Assembly: GCF_019856455.1 (NCBI RefSeq)
Contig: NZ_CP082205.1
Location: 558,001-622,000, forward strand
Length of the DNA stretch: 64,000 nucleotides
Origin: Streptococcus suis
GTDB lineage: Bacteria > Bacillota > Bacilli > Lactobacillales > Streptococcaceae
Reading direction: 5' to 3'
Shown: piece after piece, positions 35,803 through 44,212 of the stretch
Layout of the letters: every line of letters starts with the position of its first letter
How positions within the stretch are numbered: position 1 is the stretch's first letter
Notes under the pieces: generated by a model
Databases searched by the model: none
What the model was told of the DNA's origin: nothing
Seen by the model: the letters and a program-made list of their open reading frames with translations, nothing else
Program-made: the position numbers and the translations under genes

Positions 35803-36300
35803 TCAAGTGTTTTTTAACCATCGTCTACTAACAATTGGTTTTAAAATAGACCAATCTAACTCTCGTATCACTTCTTGAAGCTTGTTTATCACATCATCTA
35901 GTGTTTTAAAAGCTTTATTCTTAAACCCTCTCTTTCGAATCTCAGCCCAAACTTGTTCAATTGGATTCATTTCAGGAGTATAGGGAGGAATAAACTCAAA
36001 ACCAATATTATGTGGTTTCTCTAAGGTACTTGATTTATGCCAAACGGCATTGTCCATCACTAATAAAATATAATCGTCAGGATAAGCTTCAGATAGTTGT
36101 TTGAGAAAAACATTCATCCAATCTGTATTGCAACCCCCAGCGATAATGAAGAAGGACTCTCCTGTATGGGCATCAATAGCACCATAGCAATAGCGATACT
36201 CACGAATATAGTGGCTATGTACATGCGGTCTCACCCCTTTTGGTGCCCAGGCCTTTCCAATTTTACTAATCCGACCGAAACCCGCCTCATCTTGATACAT
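35803..36300 (-). CDS. IS630 transposase, C-terminal DDE part
   Basis: 165 residues with the DDE_3 core: D in LMYQDEAGFGR, D in LLVMDNAVWHKS and E in PEMNPIEQVWAEIRKR. The open frame continues upstream of this Met (KIGKRFKNSRRYHKVRL), joining the N-terminal part only through a +1 shift near 36349. Either programmed frameshifting or a disabling indel. Confidence 0.85.
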   Translation of the reverse strand: MYQDEAGFGRISKIGKAWAPKGVRPHVHSHYIREYRYCYGAIDAHTGESFFIIAGGCNTDWMNVFLKQLSEAYPDDYILLVMDNAVWHKSSTLEKPHNIGFEFIPPYTPEMNPIEQVWAEIRKRGFKNKAFKTLDDVINKLQEVIRELDWSILKPIVSRRWLKNT

Positions 36301-36325
36301 TAGTCTGACTTTATGATAGCGACGA

Positions 36326-36838
36326 CTATTCTTGAAGCGCTTTCCTATTTTCGTGAATGAAGATTTTATTTTTAGACGCTAGAATCGTTTCGGCGTCTGC
36401 TTTTTTAGGGTGTTCTGGTCTTGGCGTCACTTTGCGCCAACCATGGCGTTTCAGAAGGGCATAGAATCCTTCCTTGGTCGTAGGGTGTCCAACCCGTTTC
36501 TGATAAGTTTCGTAGAGAGAGTTTATGGTCACAAATTCGCCATTTAGTGAAGCTGTTAACTGTTCTTTTAGAAATGCTTCCTCTTCTTGAAGGGTTAAAT
36601 ATTGACGGTTCCGTCCACCTCGCGTTTCTCTTACTAGAGCTGAAATCCCACCAAGCTCATACTTGCCTTGTAAGGACCAGATTGTATACTTTGAATAGCC
36701 GATAAGGTTAGTGATTTCTCTATAACTGAGACCTTCGGCTCTGAACAGGATTACTTGAAGTCGTCTATGAAATGGGGAATAGGTTTTATCTTTCAAATAA
36801 GTTTTTAATTCGTTTGTTTGTTCGATAGTAAGTTTCAT
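36326..36838 (-). CDS. IS630 transposase, N-terminal DNA-binding part
   Basis: 170 residues with helix-turn-helix regions (GLSYREITNLIGYSKYTIWS; FYALLKRHGWRKV). Begins at the ATG 36838 (MKLTIEQTNELK). Ends with a short out-of-frame tail after NKIF; the homologous continuation is in the +1 frame. Confidence 0.85.
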   Translation of the reverse strand: MKLTIEQTNELKTYLKDKTYSPFHRRLQVILFRAEGLSYREITNLIGYSKYTIWSLQGKYELGGISALVRETRGGRNRQYLTLQEEEAFLKEQLTASLNGEFVTINSLYETYQKRVGHPTTKEGFYALLKRHGWRKVTPRPEHPKKADAETILASKNKIFIHENRKALQE

Positions 36839-36845
36839 AAATCTA

Positions 36846-37643
36846 TTATACGTTAGTTTTTGTTTTTTGAACAGTATTAATGAACAATCTTCCCTCGCCC
36901 AAGTCAATCAATTCTACCTGATTGCCATAAAAATCGCTGAGGAGTTCAGGGGTCAGGATATCTTCTTTGAGTCCCTGTGCCAGGACCTTTCCATCCTTGA
37001 GCAGGAGGACATGAGTGAAATTATCAGTGATTTCCTCTGCGTGGTGGGTGACGTAGATAATTGCAGGAGCCGTTGGGAGTTGGCAAATGTAGTCAATGTG
37101 GTGGAGCAGGCGTTCGCGGGCTAGAAGGTCTAAGCCCACAGTAGCCTCGTCTAAAATCAAAATAGCCGGCTCTTCCATCAAACTTCGGGCAATCAGCAGG
37201 AGTTGGCGTTCGCCCTGTGACAAACTAGCATAGGTCCGACCGATCAAGTGCTCAGCCTTAATGGTTTTGAGCCTGTCTATGGCTTCATCCAATTCAGCTT
37301 GACCGTATTCACGATAGAGGATGGAGGATTTGTACTTTCCAGTCAAGACAATCTGCTCAGCTGTCAAATCAATGGGAAAGCGTTCGGCAAGGAAAGAACC
37401 AACGACCCCAATCTTAGTGCGTAGGCTAGGAATATCTCCCTTACCAAACTCCACTCCAAGAACCGTCAAGTCACCAGAGGTCTTCCAAAATTCAGCCATT
37501 AAAATACGAAGGAGGGTTGACTTTCCAGCTCCATTTAGCCCTAAAATAGCCCAACGCTCTCCTTGTTTAAATTCCCAGTTGATGTCTTCTAAAATAGTTT
37601 TACCTTGTCGTTTATAGTGGACATTCTTCATCGAAATAATCAT
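36846..37643 (-). CDS. ABC transporter ATP-binding protein with C-terminus rewritten by IS630
   Basis: 265 residues: Walker A LGLNGAGKST, signature LSQGERQLLLIARSL, Walker B ILILDEATVGLD, H-loop VTHHAEEI. Resembles the YlmA/ModF-type free ATPases with no permease beside it. The last residues (NTVQKTKTNV) and the stop are encoded by the IS630 terminal repeat, so the native C-terminus has been replaced. ATG at 37643 is chosen because GGAG lies 8 bases upstream; the longer frame lacks a site. Confidence 0.88.
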   Translation of the reverse strand: MIISMKNVHYKRQGKTILEDINWEFKQGERWAILGLNGAGKSTLLRILMAEFWKTSGDLTVLGVEFGKGDIPSLRTKIGVVGSFLAERFPIDLTAEQIVLTGKYKSSILYREYGQAELDEAIDRLKTIKAEHLIGRTYASLSQGERQLLLIARSLMEEPAILILDEATVGLDLLARERLLHHIDYICQLPTAPAIIYVTHHAEEITDNFTHVLLLKDGKVLAQGLKEDILTPELLSDFYGNQVELIDLGEGRLFINTVQKTKTNV

Positions 37644-37775
37644 AGTTGCTCTCCTATTCCTTTTGATTATTGTAACATAAACAGACATGAGGGACTAGTT
37701 ATAACAAGAAATATGTTAAATTTTAGAATTTGTGGTATAATGGGAATGTTATAAATTTTATTATAGGAGAACATC

Positions 37776-39113
37776 ATGGAAGACCCTGGTAGTCAGACCA
37801 TCTATTTACAACTGTTAATTTTATTCTTATTGACTCTGTTCAATGCCTTCTTTTCAGCCTCTGAAATGGCGCTTGTTTCTCTAAATCGTTCAAGAGTAGA
37901 ACAAAAGGCCGCAGACGGTGAGAAGAAATACATTCGCTTGCTTCAAGTTTTAGAGAATCCTAACAATTTTCTATCAACCATTCAGGTCGGTATTACCTTC
38001 ATCTCCATCCTTTCAGGTGCCAGCTTGGCTAATGATTTGGGAGCTGTATTTTCCAAATGGATGGGGAATTCAACAACAGCGCAAACCGCAGGATACTGGC
38101 TTGCACTGGCTATGTTGACCTTTGTTTCAATCGTTCTTGGCGAATTGTACCCTAAGCGGATTGCCATGAATATGAAGGAAAATCTGGCAGTAGTCACTGC
38201 ACCAGTGATTATTTTCCTTGGAAAAATTGTTAGTCCGTTCGTGTGGTTATTATCAGCTGCAACGAATCTTATCAGCCGTATTACTCCTATGAATTTTGAT
38301 GATGCGGATGAGCAAATGACACGGGATGAAATTGAATATATTTTGACAAAGAGTGAGAAAACCTTAGATGCCGAAGAAATCGAAATGCTTCAAGGTGTGT
38401 TCTCTTTAGATGAGCTGATGGCACGTGAAGTAATGGTTCCTCGTACGGATGCTTTCATGGTGGATATTGAGGATGATACAGCAACCATCATGGCAGCTAT
38501 CCTCAAGCAGAATTTTTCACGTATCCCTGTTTATGATGGTGATAAGGACAATATCATTGGTCTGATTCATACCAAGAAAATCTTGTCAGAAGCTTTCAGT
38601 AATGGCTTTGATAATCTCAACATCCGCCGCATTATGCAGGAGCCTCTCTTCGTTCCTGAAACGATTTTCGTGGATGATTTGTTGACATCGTTGAGAAATA
38701 CCCAAAATCAAATGGCCATCTTGTTAGATGAGTATGGTGGAGTTGCAGGTCTCGTTACCTTGGAAGATTTGCTGGAAGAAATTGTCGGGGAAATCGATGA
38801 TGAAACGGATAAAACAGAAATTTTTGTCCGTGAAATCGCTGAGAATGCCTATATTGTTCAAGGAAACATGACCCTAAATGACTTCAATGAGCATTTTGAG
38901 ATGGAGTTGGAAAGTGATAACGTTGATACGATTGCTGGTTATTATCTGACAGGAGTCGGTACCATTCCAAGCCAAGACGAGAAAGTTTCCTTTGAAGTGG
39001 ATAGTAAAGATCACCATCTGGTTCTTATTAACGATAAGGTAAAAAATGGTCGCGTAACAAAATTAAAACTCTTGATTACACCACTGGAGAAAGAAGAAAC
39101 CGATAAGGACTAG
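37776..39113 (+). CDS. CNNM/CorC-type hemolysin-family transporter
   Basis: 445 residues: DUF21 membrane domain with about four segments (7-190; FNAFFSASEMALVSLNRSRVEQ), a CBS pair (about 205-335; VMVPRTDAFMVD, RIPVYDGDKDNIIG) and a CorC_HlyC C-terminal domain (about 350-435). Proteins of this form are linked to Mg2+ or Co2+ efflux; the hemolysin label is historical. AGGAG before ATG. Terminator follows. Confidence 0.92.
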   Translation: MEDPGSQTIYLQLLILFLLTLFNAFFSASEMALVSLNRSRVEQKAADGEKKYIRLLQVLENPNNFLSTIQVGITFISILSGASLANDLGAVFSKWMGNSTTAQTAGYWLALAMLTFVSIVLGELYPKRIAMNMKENLAVVTAPVIIFLGKIVSPFVWLLSAATNLISRITPMNFDDADEQMTRDEIEYILTKSEKTLDAEEIEMLQGVFSLDELMAREVMVPRTDAFMVDIEDDTATIMAAILKQNFSRIPVYDGDKDNIIGLIHTKKILSEAFSNGFDNLNIRRIMQEPLFVPETIFVDDLLTSLRNTQNQMAILLDEYGGVAGLVTLEDLLEEIVGEIDDETDKTEIFVREIAENAYIVQGNMTLNDFNEHFEMELESDNVDTIAGYYLTGVGTIPSQDEKVSFEVDSKDHHLVLINDKVKNGRVTKLKLLITPLEKEETDKD

Positions 39114-39136
39114 GGCAACCTAGTCTTTTAGCTTTT
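39108..39136 (+). terminator. Terminator of CorC-type gene
   Basis: GACTAGG-GCAA-CCTAGTC followed by a T-rich stretch. Confidence 0.8.
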
Positions 39137-39175
39137 TTCTTGCGGAAGATGATGGTTATGAAAGAAAGTAAATGA

Positions 39176-39204
39176 TAGAAGCGTTTTCATTTTTGTGGTA
39201 TACT
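39176..39204 (+). promoter_or_regulatory. pflA promoter with possible CcpA (cre) site
   Basis: TAGAAGCGTTTTCA at 39176-39189 fits the cre consensus except at two of the first positions, and lies just before an extended -10, TGGTATACT (39196-39204). Carbon control is an inference. Confidence 0.4.
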
Positions 39205-39229
39205 ATTCATATTAAGTGATGAGGTTGAG

Positions 39230-40021
39230 ATGATGACAGAAATTGATTATCGTAAGGTTGCTGGATTGGTTCATTCAACAGAGAGTTTTGGTTCTGTTGA
39301 TGGACCTGGTGTACGTTTTGTGATTTTTATGCAAGGCTGCCACATGCGGTGTCAGTATTGCCATAACCCAGATACTTGGGATTTGGTCAATCCTGCTGCA
39401 ACAGAGAGGACTGCAGAAGATGTGCTCAATGAAGCCCTGCGTTTTCGTATGTTTTGGGGAAAAGAAGGTGGTATTACTGTTTCTGGTGGCGAGGCGACCA
39501 TTCAGATAGATTTTTTGATTGCTCTCTTTACCTTGGCCAAAGAAAAAGGTATCCATACCACTTTGGATACCTGTGCGTTGACTTTCCGTAAGACAGAGCG
39601 TTACTTGGAAAAATATAGTCGGCTTATGGAAGTAACAGATTTGGTGATCCTTGATATTAAGGAAATGAATCCTGAGCAACACCGCATTGTGACAGGTCAT
39701 AGTAACAAGACTATTTTAGAATGTGCTCAATATCTATCAGACATTGGTAAGCCTGTTTGGATTCGTCATGTCCTGGTACCGAATTTGACTGACCGAGATG
39801 AGGACTTGATTGAACTTGGTAAGTTTGTCAAGACTCTCAAGAATGTAGAGCGTTTTGAGGTGCTACCTTATCACAATCTTGGTGAATTTAAGTGGCGTGA
39901 ATTGGGCAGACCCTATCCACTAGAGGGGACTAAGCCCCCAACGAAGGCTCGAGTGGAAAATGCAAAAAATTTAATGGAAACTGAGTCCTATCAAGACTAC
40001 TTAAATAGGATTAAAGGATAG
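39230..40021 (+). CDS. pflA: Pyruvate formate-lyase activating enzyme
   Basis: 263 residues, radical SAM enzyme with cluster motif CHMRCQYCHNPDTWD, GGITVSGGEA and VWIRHVLVPNLTD. Installs the glycyl radical on pyruvate formate-lyase for mixed-acid fermentation. Two ATG codons in tandem (39230, 39233); GAGG at 39221 serves either. Confidence 0.95.
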   Translation: MMTEIDYRKVAGLVHSTESFGSVDGPGVRFVIFMQGCHMRCQYCHNPDTWDLVNPAATERTAEDVLNEALRFRMFWGKEGGITVSGGEATIQIDFLIALFTLAKEKGIHTTLDTCALTFRKTERYLEKYSRLMEVTDLVILDIKEMNPEQHRIVTGHSNKTILECAQYLSDIGKPVWIRHVLVPNLTDRDEDLIELGKFVKTLKNVERFEVLPYHNLGEFKWRELGRPYPLEGTKPPTKARVENAKNLMETESYQDYLNRIKG

Positions 40022-40025
40022 GCAT

Positions 40026-40066
40026 AAAAAGACTTACCAAGATAGCTGAGTTGGTAAGTCTTTTTC
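40026..40066. terminator. Bidirectional terminator pflA / VOC gene
   Basis: AAAAAGACTTACCAA / TTGGTAAGTCTTTTT, 15-bp stem with 10-base loop. Confidence 0.88.
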
Positions 40067-40074
40067 TATGTTTT

Positions 40075-40920
40075 CTATTCAATAATGCAGAGTTTAGTTT
40101 TTATACCATCCACATCAACAAAGGCTGCGCTATTGTCTAGTCTTTGAAGGTTTAGGTTTGCAGCAATGGCACGATTCAAGGTTGCTTCAAAAGCTTCTTG
40201 ATTGGAATAGATGACAGTATAGTAAGCAAGGCCTGGCATGCCTTCTTGTCTGGTTTCTAGATTTTTTCCTCCCCATTCGTTGACAGCTAGGTGGTGATGA
40301 TAGTCGCCTGAGGCTAGCCAAGCTGCAGATGGGACAGAGAATTTATCCTCGACAGCTAGGATGTCTTGGTAGAATTGACTAGAAGCGGAGCTGTCCCGGA
40401 CGGATAGGTGGATATGGCCCATGCGACTGCCAGCTGGCATCTGATAGGCTGCGTCAGCTTTTTTCCCTAAAGCATAAATTGTCTCTGCATCCATAGGATC
40501 GGTCTTGCCAATGATACGACCATCAGAACGGACATCCCAAGTGTCTTGCGGGAGGTCGCGGTAAATCTCAATGCCGTTGCCTTCGGTGTCGGCTAGGTAA
40601 ATGGCTTCGCTGTAACCGTGGTCGCTGGCACCTTGTAGGGGAATTTTATTGTCAATTAGGTGACGGAAAATGGTGCCTAAGTCCTCACGGCTAGGTAGGA
40701 CAATGGCCAAGTGATAGAGTCCGTAGCTGTGGCTGACATCTCCGTCTTGTGCTGTTTGGATGAGGCGAACTAAGAGGGTCTGACCGACGCCGAGGTCGAT
40801 TTGGTTTTGACTTTCCGTCAAAATTTGCAGGCCTAGTACCTGTTGGTAAAATAGGCTTTGAAGTTCGAGATTGCGAACATTGAGGGCAACATAACCCAGT
40901 TCAAATTGGGAATTGTACAT
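40075..40920 (-). CDS. VOC-family dioxygenase/glyoxalase (CatE-like)
   Basis: 281 residues made of two VOC modules (about 1-120 and 165-281): FELGYVALNVRNLELQSLFY, then MGHIHLSVRDSSASSQFYQD with HHHLAVNEWGG in the metal-binding region. Similar in length and layout to Bacillus CatE/MhqA catechol-2,3-dioxygenases, often under YodB/CatR (HxlR/MarR) control. An inverted repeat TTACTT-N14-AAGTAA lies upstream of the start (40970-40995). Confidence 0.85.
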   Translation of the reverse strand: MYNSQFELGYVALNVRNLELQSLFYQQVLGLQILTESQNQIDLGVGQTLLVRLIQTAQDGDVSHSYGLYHLAIVLPSREDLGTIFRHLIDNKIPLQGASDHGYSEAIYLADTEGNGIEIYRDLPQDTWDVRSDGRIIGKTDPMDAETIYALGKKADAAYQMPAGSRMGHIHLSVRDSSASSQFYQDILAVEDKFSVPSAAWLASGDYHHHLAVNEWGGKNLETRQEGMPGLAYYTVIYSNQEAFEATLNRAIAANLNLQRLDNSAAFVDVDGIKTKLCIIE

Positions 40921-40964
40921 GGAAATACCTGACTTTCTGATACAATTTATAGGAATTTTCGAGT

Positions 40965-41000
40965 TACTTAGTATCTTTTGGTGAAGTAATGTGTGACGAA
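40965..41000 (-). promoter_or_regulatory. Candidate HxlR-type operator upstream of VOC gene
   Basis: TTACTT and AAGTAA separated by 14 bases. TATCTTTTGGTGAAGTAATG (40976-40995) recurs almost unchanged at 43788-43807 (ATCTTTTAATGAAGTAATG) just before the HxlR gene. Confidence 0.5.
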
Positions 41001-41021
41001 TAGACTTTTGAAAATTGATTT

Positions 41022-41423
41022 TTATCTCATAGCTTTCTCAACAAGTGCGCTATCTACGATTTGGATAAAGTGTGTAATTCTATTTTCAGCATTAAAATCG
41101 TAAATATGGACAAAGTCTGCTTGAAAGGATTTCTGAGTAAGGTTGTAGGTTCCCTTGTAGTAGCCATAAACCATGACACGGTTTCCTGAAAAGGCGTAAT
41201 CAACAGGTGTGGCACTATAATTGGTCCATTCAGAACCTAGTCTTGCATGGACGTTTTCAATCACTGCATCTGGACCGATATAGGTACCAGCATAGGGAAA
41301 GCCTGCAGCTTCTGTCCAAGAGATATCAGCAGCTAAATGGCTCTTGAAATCTTCTATCCGACCTTGAGCAGTAGCTAGATAAGTTTCTTCTAAAATATTT
41401 TTATATAATTGATTTTTTGACAT
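41022..41423 (-). CDS. SnoaL/NTF2-like fold protein
   Basis: 133 residues with the NTF2-like pattern (DFKSHLAADISWTEAAGFPY, then YIGPDAVIENVHARLG, HIYDFNAENRITHFIQI). Such small alpha-beta barrels act in isomerisation or detoxification; substrate unknown. Three bases before its start lies the end of the MBL-fold gene, so the two are co-transcribed. Confidence 0.8.
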   Translation of the reverse strand: MSKNQLYKNILEETYLATAQGRIEDFKSHLAADISWTEAAGFPYAGTYIGPDAVIENVHARLGSEWTNYSATPVDYAFSGNRVMVYGYYKGTYNLTQKSFQADFVHIYDFNAENRITHFIQIVDSALVEKAMR

Positions 41424-41426
41424 ACA

Positions 41427-42245
41427 TTACCCCCATGGTATTTCACCTGTTAAGACTTTAGCACTCAATTCTAAGACTGCCTCGTTACGAAGATTAGGGA
41501 ATTTTTCTTTCATCTTAGCGATAAAAGTAGCTGAGTCCTTGATTTCTTTTTTTAATTTGATTGCTACTTCAATATAGGCGATTGAAAAATCAAGTGCTTG
41601 AGAATCAAATGAACCTTCACTATCTGCATGACCTGGAATAATGAGAGATGCATCCAGTGCCTTCATATCTTTTAATCGATCTTGCCAGGCTTTCAATTGC
41701 TCGGTAGTTTGTGAATCTGCTAAGAAGAGATGAATTTGATTAAATGTATTGATACCGCCAATAATGGTTTTGGTTTCTGCATTCCAAAGATTGATTTGAC
41801 TTGGTTCACTGCCGAAAAATTCCCATTTATCACCTTCAAATTCTAATGTAGATTCTTGAATGAGCGCTGGTAAAATAATATTTTTAGGAGCTTGGTCACC
41901 TAAAGAGTCTCCCCATACCTGTAATTTTTTTGATACTGTTTTTAAAATATGGTCGATAACATAAGACGTTGCATAGACAATGGCTTCTGGGAATGATTTT
42001 TTGATAGGCTCAAGAGCAAAATAATAGTCTGGATCCCCTTGAATGATAAAGATTTTTTCTAATGTCAGTTGCGCGTCTTGTAGATAGCGAACAATTCGCT
42101 CTCCTTCTGATTGTTTAAACCCTGAACCTACAAGGAGAGCCTTGCCATTTTTAATGATTAAGGTCGCCGTAACCATAAAACTTGATTCGTCATTTGTAAA
42201 GATGTGTAATTCTGTTCCATTTTGTAGCTTATAATGTTTTTCCAT
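41427..42245 (-). CDS. Metallo-beta-lactamase-fold protein with degenerate metal site
   Basis: 272 residues with MBL-fold outline (TATLIIKNGKALLVGSGF; LEKIFIIQGDPDYYFALEPI; LIIPGHADSEGS). The usual HxHxDH motif is replaced by QGDPDY, keeping only the Asp, although the later PGH is retained. It is therefore unlikely to bind two metals in the standard way. Second gene of the stress-type cluster. Confidence 0.8.
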   Translation of the reverse strand: MEKHYKLQNGTELHIFTNDESSFMVTATLIIKNGKALLVGSGFKQSEGERIVRYLQDAQLTLEKIFIIQGDPDYYFALEPIKKSFPEAIVYATSYVIDHILKTVSKKLQVWGDSLGDQAPKNIILPALIQESTLEFEGDKWEFFGSEPSQINLWNAETKTIIGGINTFNQIHLFLADSQTTEQLKAWQDRLKDMKALDASLIIPGHADSEGSFDSQALDFSIAYIEVAIKLKKEIKDSATFIAKMKEKFPNLRNEAVLELSAKVLTGEIPWG

Positions 42246-42260
42246 AAATAGTTGCCCTTT

Positions 42261-42881
42261 CTATTGCGTAATAGCTGCTTGGAAATTTTTTTCCAAATCG
42301 TCTACTGTGCGTACTTGGTTAATAAGATTAAAGAAGTTCCCGTCTTTTTCAAGTAACAAGGTTGGGAAAGAGGTTACCCCCATTTCATAAGCCTTGATAA
42401 AGTCTGGGTGTAGATTTTCTGGTTGATTCAAGATACTTGATAGTTCTTCCATAGCCTTTGTAGGTAACTGATAGGTACCGATTAGGCTGGTGTAACTGTC
42501 TGCTTGATTGAGGTCTAATCCATCTTCAAAAAATAAGGCTTGAATGTCTAATGTTAGTTGAGCATGGTTAGATGTCTCAACATAGTTTTTCAAGACTGAG
42601 TAGGCTCTAGCAGGACCAAGGGAGTCCATGGTAAAGTCCTTATCCTTAAACAATTGATTGTAGTTATCGCCAAAAGACATTTGGTAATAGCTTTCGATTT
42701 GTTTGTTGATGGTCTGTGCCTGCTGGAAATCAGCCATTTTCTTTTTATTATCCCCGACAAACAAACCTCCGTTAATGACCTCTATTTCTATGTCAGGATG
42801 GTCTTGCATGAATTTTGTGAAAATGTGGTTAAAGCCGTAGGTCCAACCACAATAAGCATCGATGATGTAATATAGTTTCAT
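42261..42881 (-). CDS. DsbA/FrnE-family protein without CxxC
   Basis: 206 residues; thioredoxin-like DsbA/FrnE fold: LYYIIDAYCGWTYGF at the N-terminus (a single Cys where CPWC would be), the helical insertion, and GVTSFPTLLLEKDG with the cis-Pro. Relatives include bacillithiol- or glutathione-type S-transfer proteins. Probably the first gene of an operon with the MBL and NTF2 genes. Confidence 0.85.
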   Translation of the reverse strand: MKLYYIIDAYCGWTYGFNHIFTKFMQDHPDIEIEVINGGLFVGDNKKKMADFQQAQTINKQIESYYQMSFGDNYNQLFKDKDFTMDSLGPARAYSVLKNYVETSNHAQLTLDIQALFFEDGLDLNQADSYTSLIGTYQLPTKAMEELSSILNQPENLHPDFIKAYEMGVTSFPTLLLEKDGNFFNLINQVRTVDDLEKNFQAAITQ

Positions 42882-42917
42882 ATTAAATTTCTTTCATTTT
42901 ATTTTCTTGGTTTTTGA

Positions 42918-43046
42918 TTAGAATTTACCATTGCTATTGGCAGTTTTGGAATCTTCCTCGATTGGTACAACAACATCCCAGAGTTTTGCAATTTTATCAT
43001 CTTCAACTCGATAAAGGTCATAGAAGGATGTGTATTGACCTGTAGA
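42918..43046 (-). pseudogene. C-terminal remnant of a SnoaL/NTF2-like protein
   Basis: About 40 codons, GQYTSFYDLYRVEDDKIAKLWDVVVPIEED, matching the C-terminal strands of NTF2-like proteins. It begins immediately after the FMN-reductase stop with no start or ribosome binding site; the 5' part is missing. Suggests deletion of a second NTF2-like gene in this cluster. Confidence 0.6.
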
Positions 43047-43048
43047 GT

Positions 43049-43588
43049 CTAAGCTTCTAACAAAGCTTGAGCTTGAGCTTGCAGACCAGCGATGGCTTCC
43101 TCTGACAATACCAACTGTCCAGTTCCCCATGCTTCTGGATTGACAGTTGTACCTGTAAACTCACCAACGACTTGCATGCGAACAAATGGTAGGAGTGCAT
43201 GGTAGCTAGCGAACATTGGCTCGTGTCCAGCATTGGCAACAGATGATACAGTAACAATTTTGTCTTGTAGGGCAGATGGGCCACGTGTTTCTGACAAGTC
43301 TAGGGCACGGCTGAGCCAGTCAATCAAGTTTTTCACAGTACCTGGAATGGCAAAGTTGTAAACTGGTGAGAAAATCCAGATAGCATCTGCAGCCATAATC
43401 GCATCGCGTGCAGCTTGGACAGCTGGCAAGACTGGTGTTTCAAAATCTTGGTTCATAAGTGGGATTTCTTTATAGTTAAGATAAGATACAGTTGCTTGAC
43501 CTTCTAAGATGCTTTCAGCTTGCTTTGCCATTTGGTGGTTGAATGAACCTTCACGTAGTGAACCGACAATAAATAGAATGTTTTTCAT
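43049..43588 (-). CDS. NADPH-dependent FMN reductase / quinone reductase
   Basis: 179 residues of the flavodoxin-like NADPH:FMN reductase family ([18 protein letters not shown] at the phosphate-binding loop; [21 protein letters not shown]). Such enzymes reduce quinones, azo compounds or chromate. Divergent from the HxlR regulator, which is the likely controller. Confidence 0.9.
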   Translation of the reverse strand: MKNILFIVGSLREGSFNHQMAKQAESILEGQATVSYLNYKEIPLMNQDFETPVLPAVQAARDAIMAADAIWIFSPVYNFAIPGTVKNLIDWLSRALDLSETRGPSALQDKIVTVSSVANAGHEPMFASYHALLPFVRMQVVGEFTGTTVNPEAWGTGQLVLSEEAIAGLQAQAQALLEA

Positions 43589-43784
43589 ATTCTTTTCTTC
43601 CTTTTTTGTAAAAATATTTTTGAAAACTGAAATTAGTGATATAGGTACTCCTTTGTATTATATAGTGCAATTGATATTCATTGTATCGCTCCTTTTGAGA
43701 AAATACTTTCCTGCTTTCGCAGTTTATGGTATTATTGTATCAGGTACTAAAAATATTACAAGTACGATTTTTTTGAATAGTCAC

Positions 43785-43815
43785 TATCTTTTAATGAAGT
43801 AATGTGTAATATCAA
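43785..43815 (+). promoter_or_regulatory. Candidate HxlR operator in the divergent region
   Basis: ATCTTTTAATGAAGTAATG matches the sequence upstream of the VOC gene. A second inverted repeat GTACT-N12-AGTAC lies at 43743-43764. Both are between the reductase and regulator starts. Confidence 0.45.
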
Positions 43816-43835
43816 GGGAAAATAAAGGAGAAATT

Positions 43836-44180
43836 ATGGCAACTTTCACACAACATACGGTTCCGGAGTGTCCTTTTGTGACCACTCAGAGTGTCTTATC
43901 TGGGAAATGGAGTATCTTATTACTACATCATATCGAAGAAGGTCCCATTCGGTTTAATGAAATGCACCGTCGATTGACAGGGATTTCCCAAGCAACCCTT
44001 ACCAAGCAGTTGCGTCAGCTAGAGGATGATGGATTAATCACTCGGAAGGTTTATGCACAGGTTCCGCCAAAAGTGGAATATGAATTGAGCGAGATTGGTC
44101 AGGAATTTAAGTTGGTTTTGGAGCAAATTGAAGTTTTTGGGGATAAGTACATCGAATTTGTCAAAGCAAAAAAAATCTGA
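43836..44180 (+). CDS. HxlR-family transcriptional regulator
   Basis: 114 residues with the HxlR winged helix (CPFVTTQSVLSGKWSILLLHHI, FNEMHRRLTGISQATLTKQLRQLEDDGLI). The conserved N-terminal Cys (C12 in VPECPF) is the redox-sensing residue in YodB/HypR-type members. AAAGGAG before ATG. Likely regulator of the neighbouring reductase and, through the shared motif, the VOC gene. Confidence 0.9.
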   Translation: MATFTQHTVPECPFVTTQSVLSGKWSILLLHHIEEGPIRFNEMHRRLTGISQATLTKQLRQLEDDGLITRKVYAQVPPKVEYELSEIGQEFKLVLEQIEVFGDKYIEFVKAKKI

Positions 44181-44207
44181 ATGAGTTCATATCTCATTCA
44201 GATTTTT
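44169..44207. terminator. Bidirectional terminator hxlR / pepF
   Basis: AAATCTGAATGAG / CTCATTCAGATTT, 13-bp stem with T-run. Confidence 0.88.
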
Positions 44208-44212
44208 GTCTT

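Larger units (their letters stand above)
35775..36876 (-). mobile_element. IS630-family insertion sequence
   Basis: About 1.1 kb with imperfect terminal repeats TACTCAACAAAAATCAAAA (right end on minus strand, from 35775) and TACTGTTCAAAAAACAAAA (reverse complement, ending 36876) and TA at both junctions, the IS630 target. Contains a transposase split into two frames. Its left (5') end lies inside the ABC ATPase gene at 36846-37643. Confidence 0.85.
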
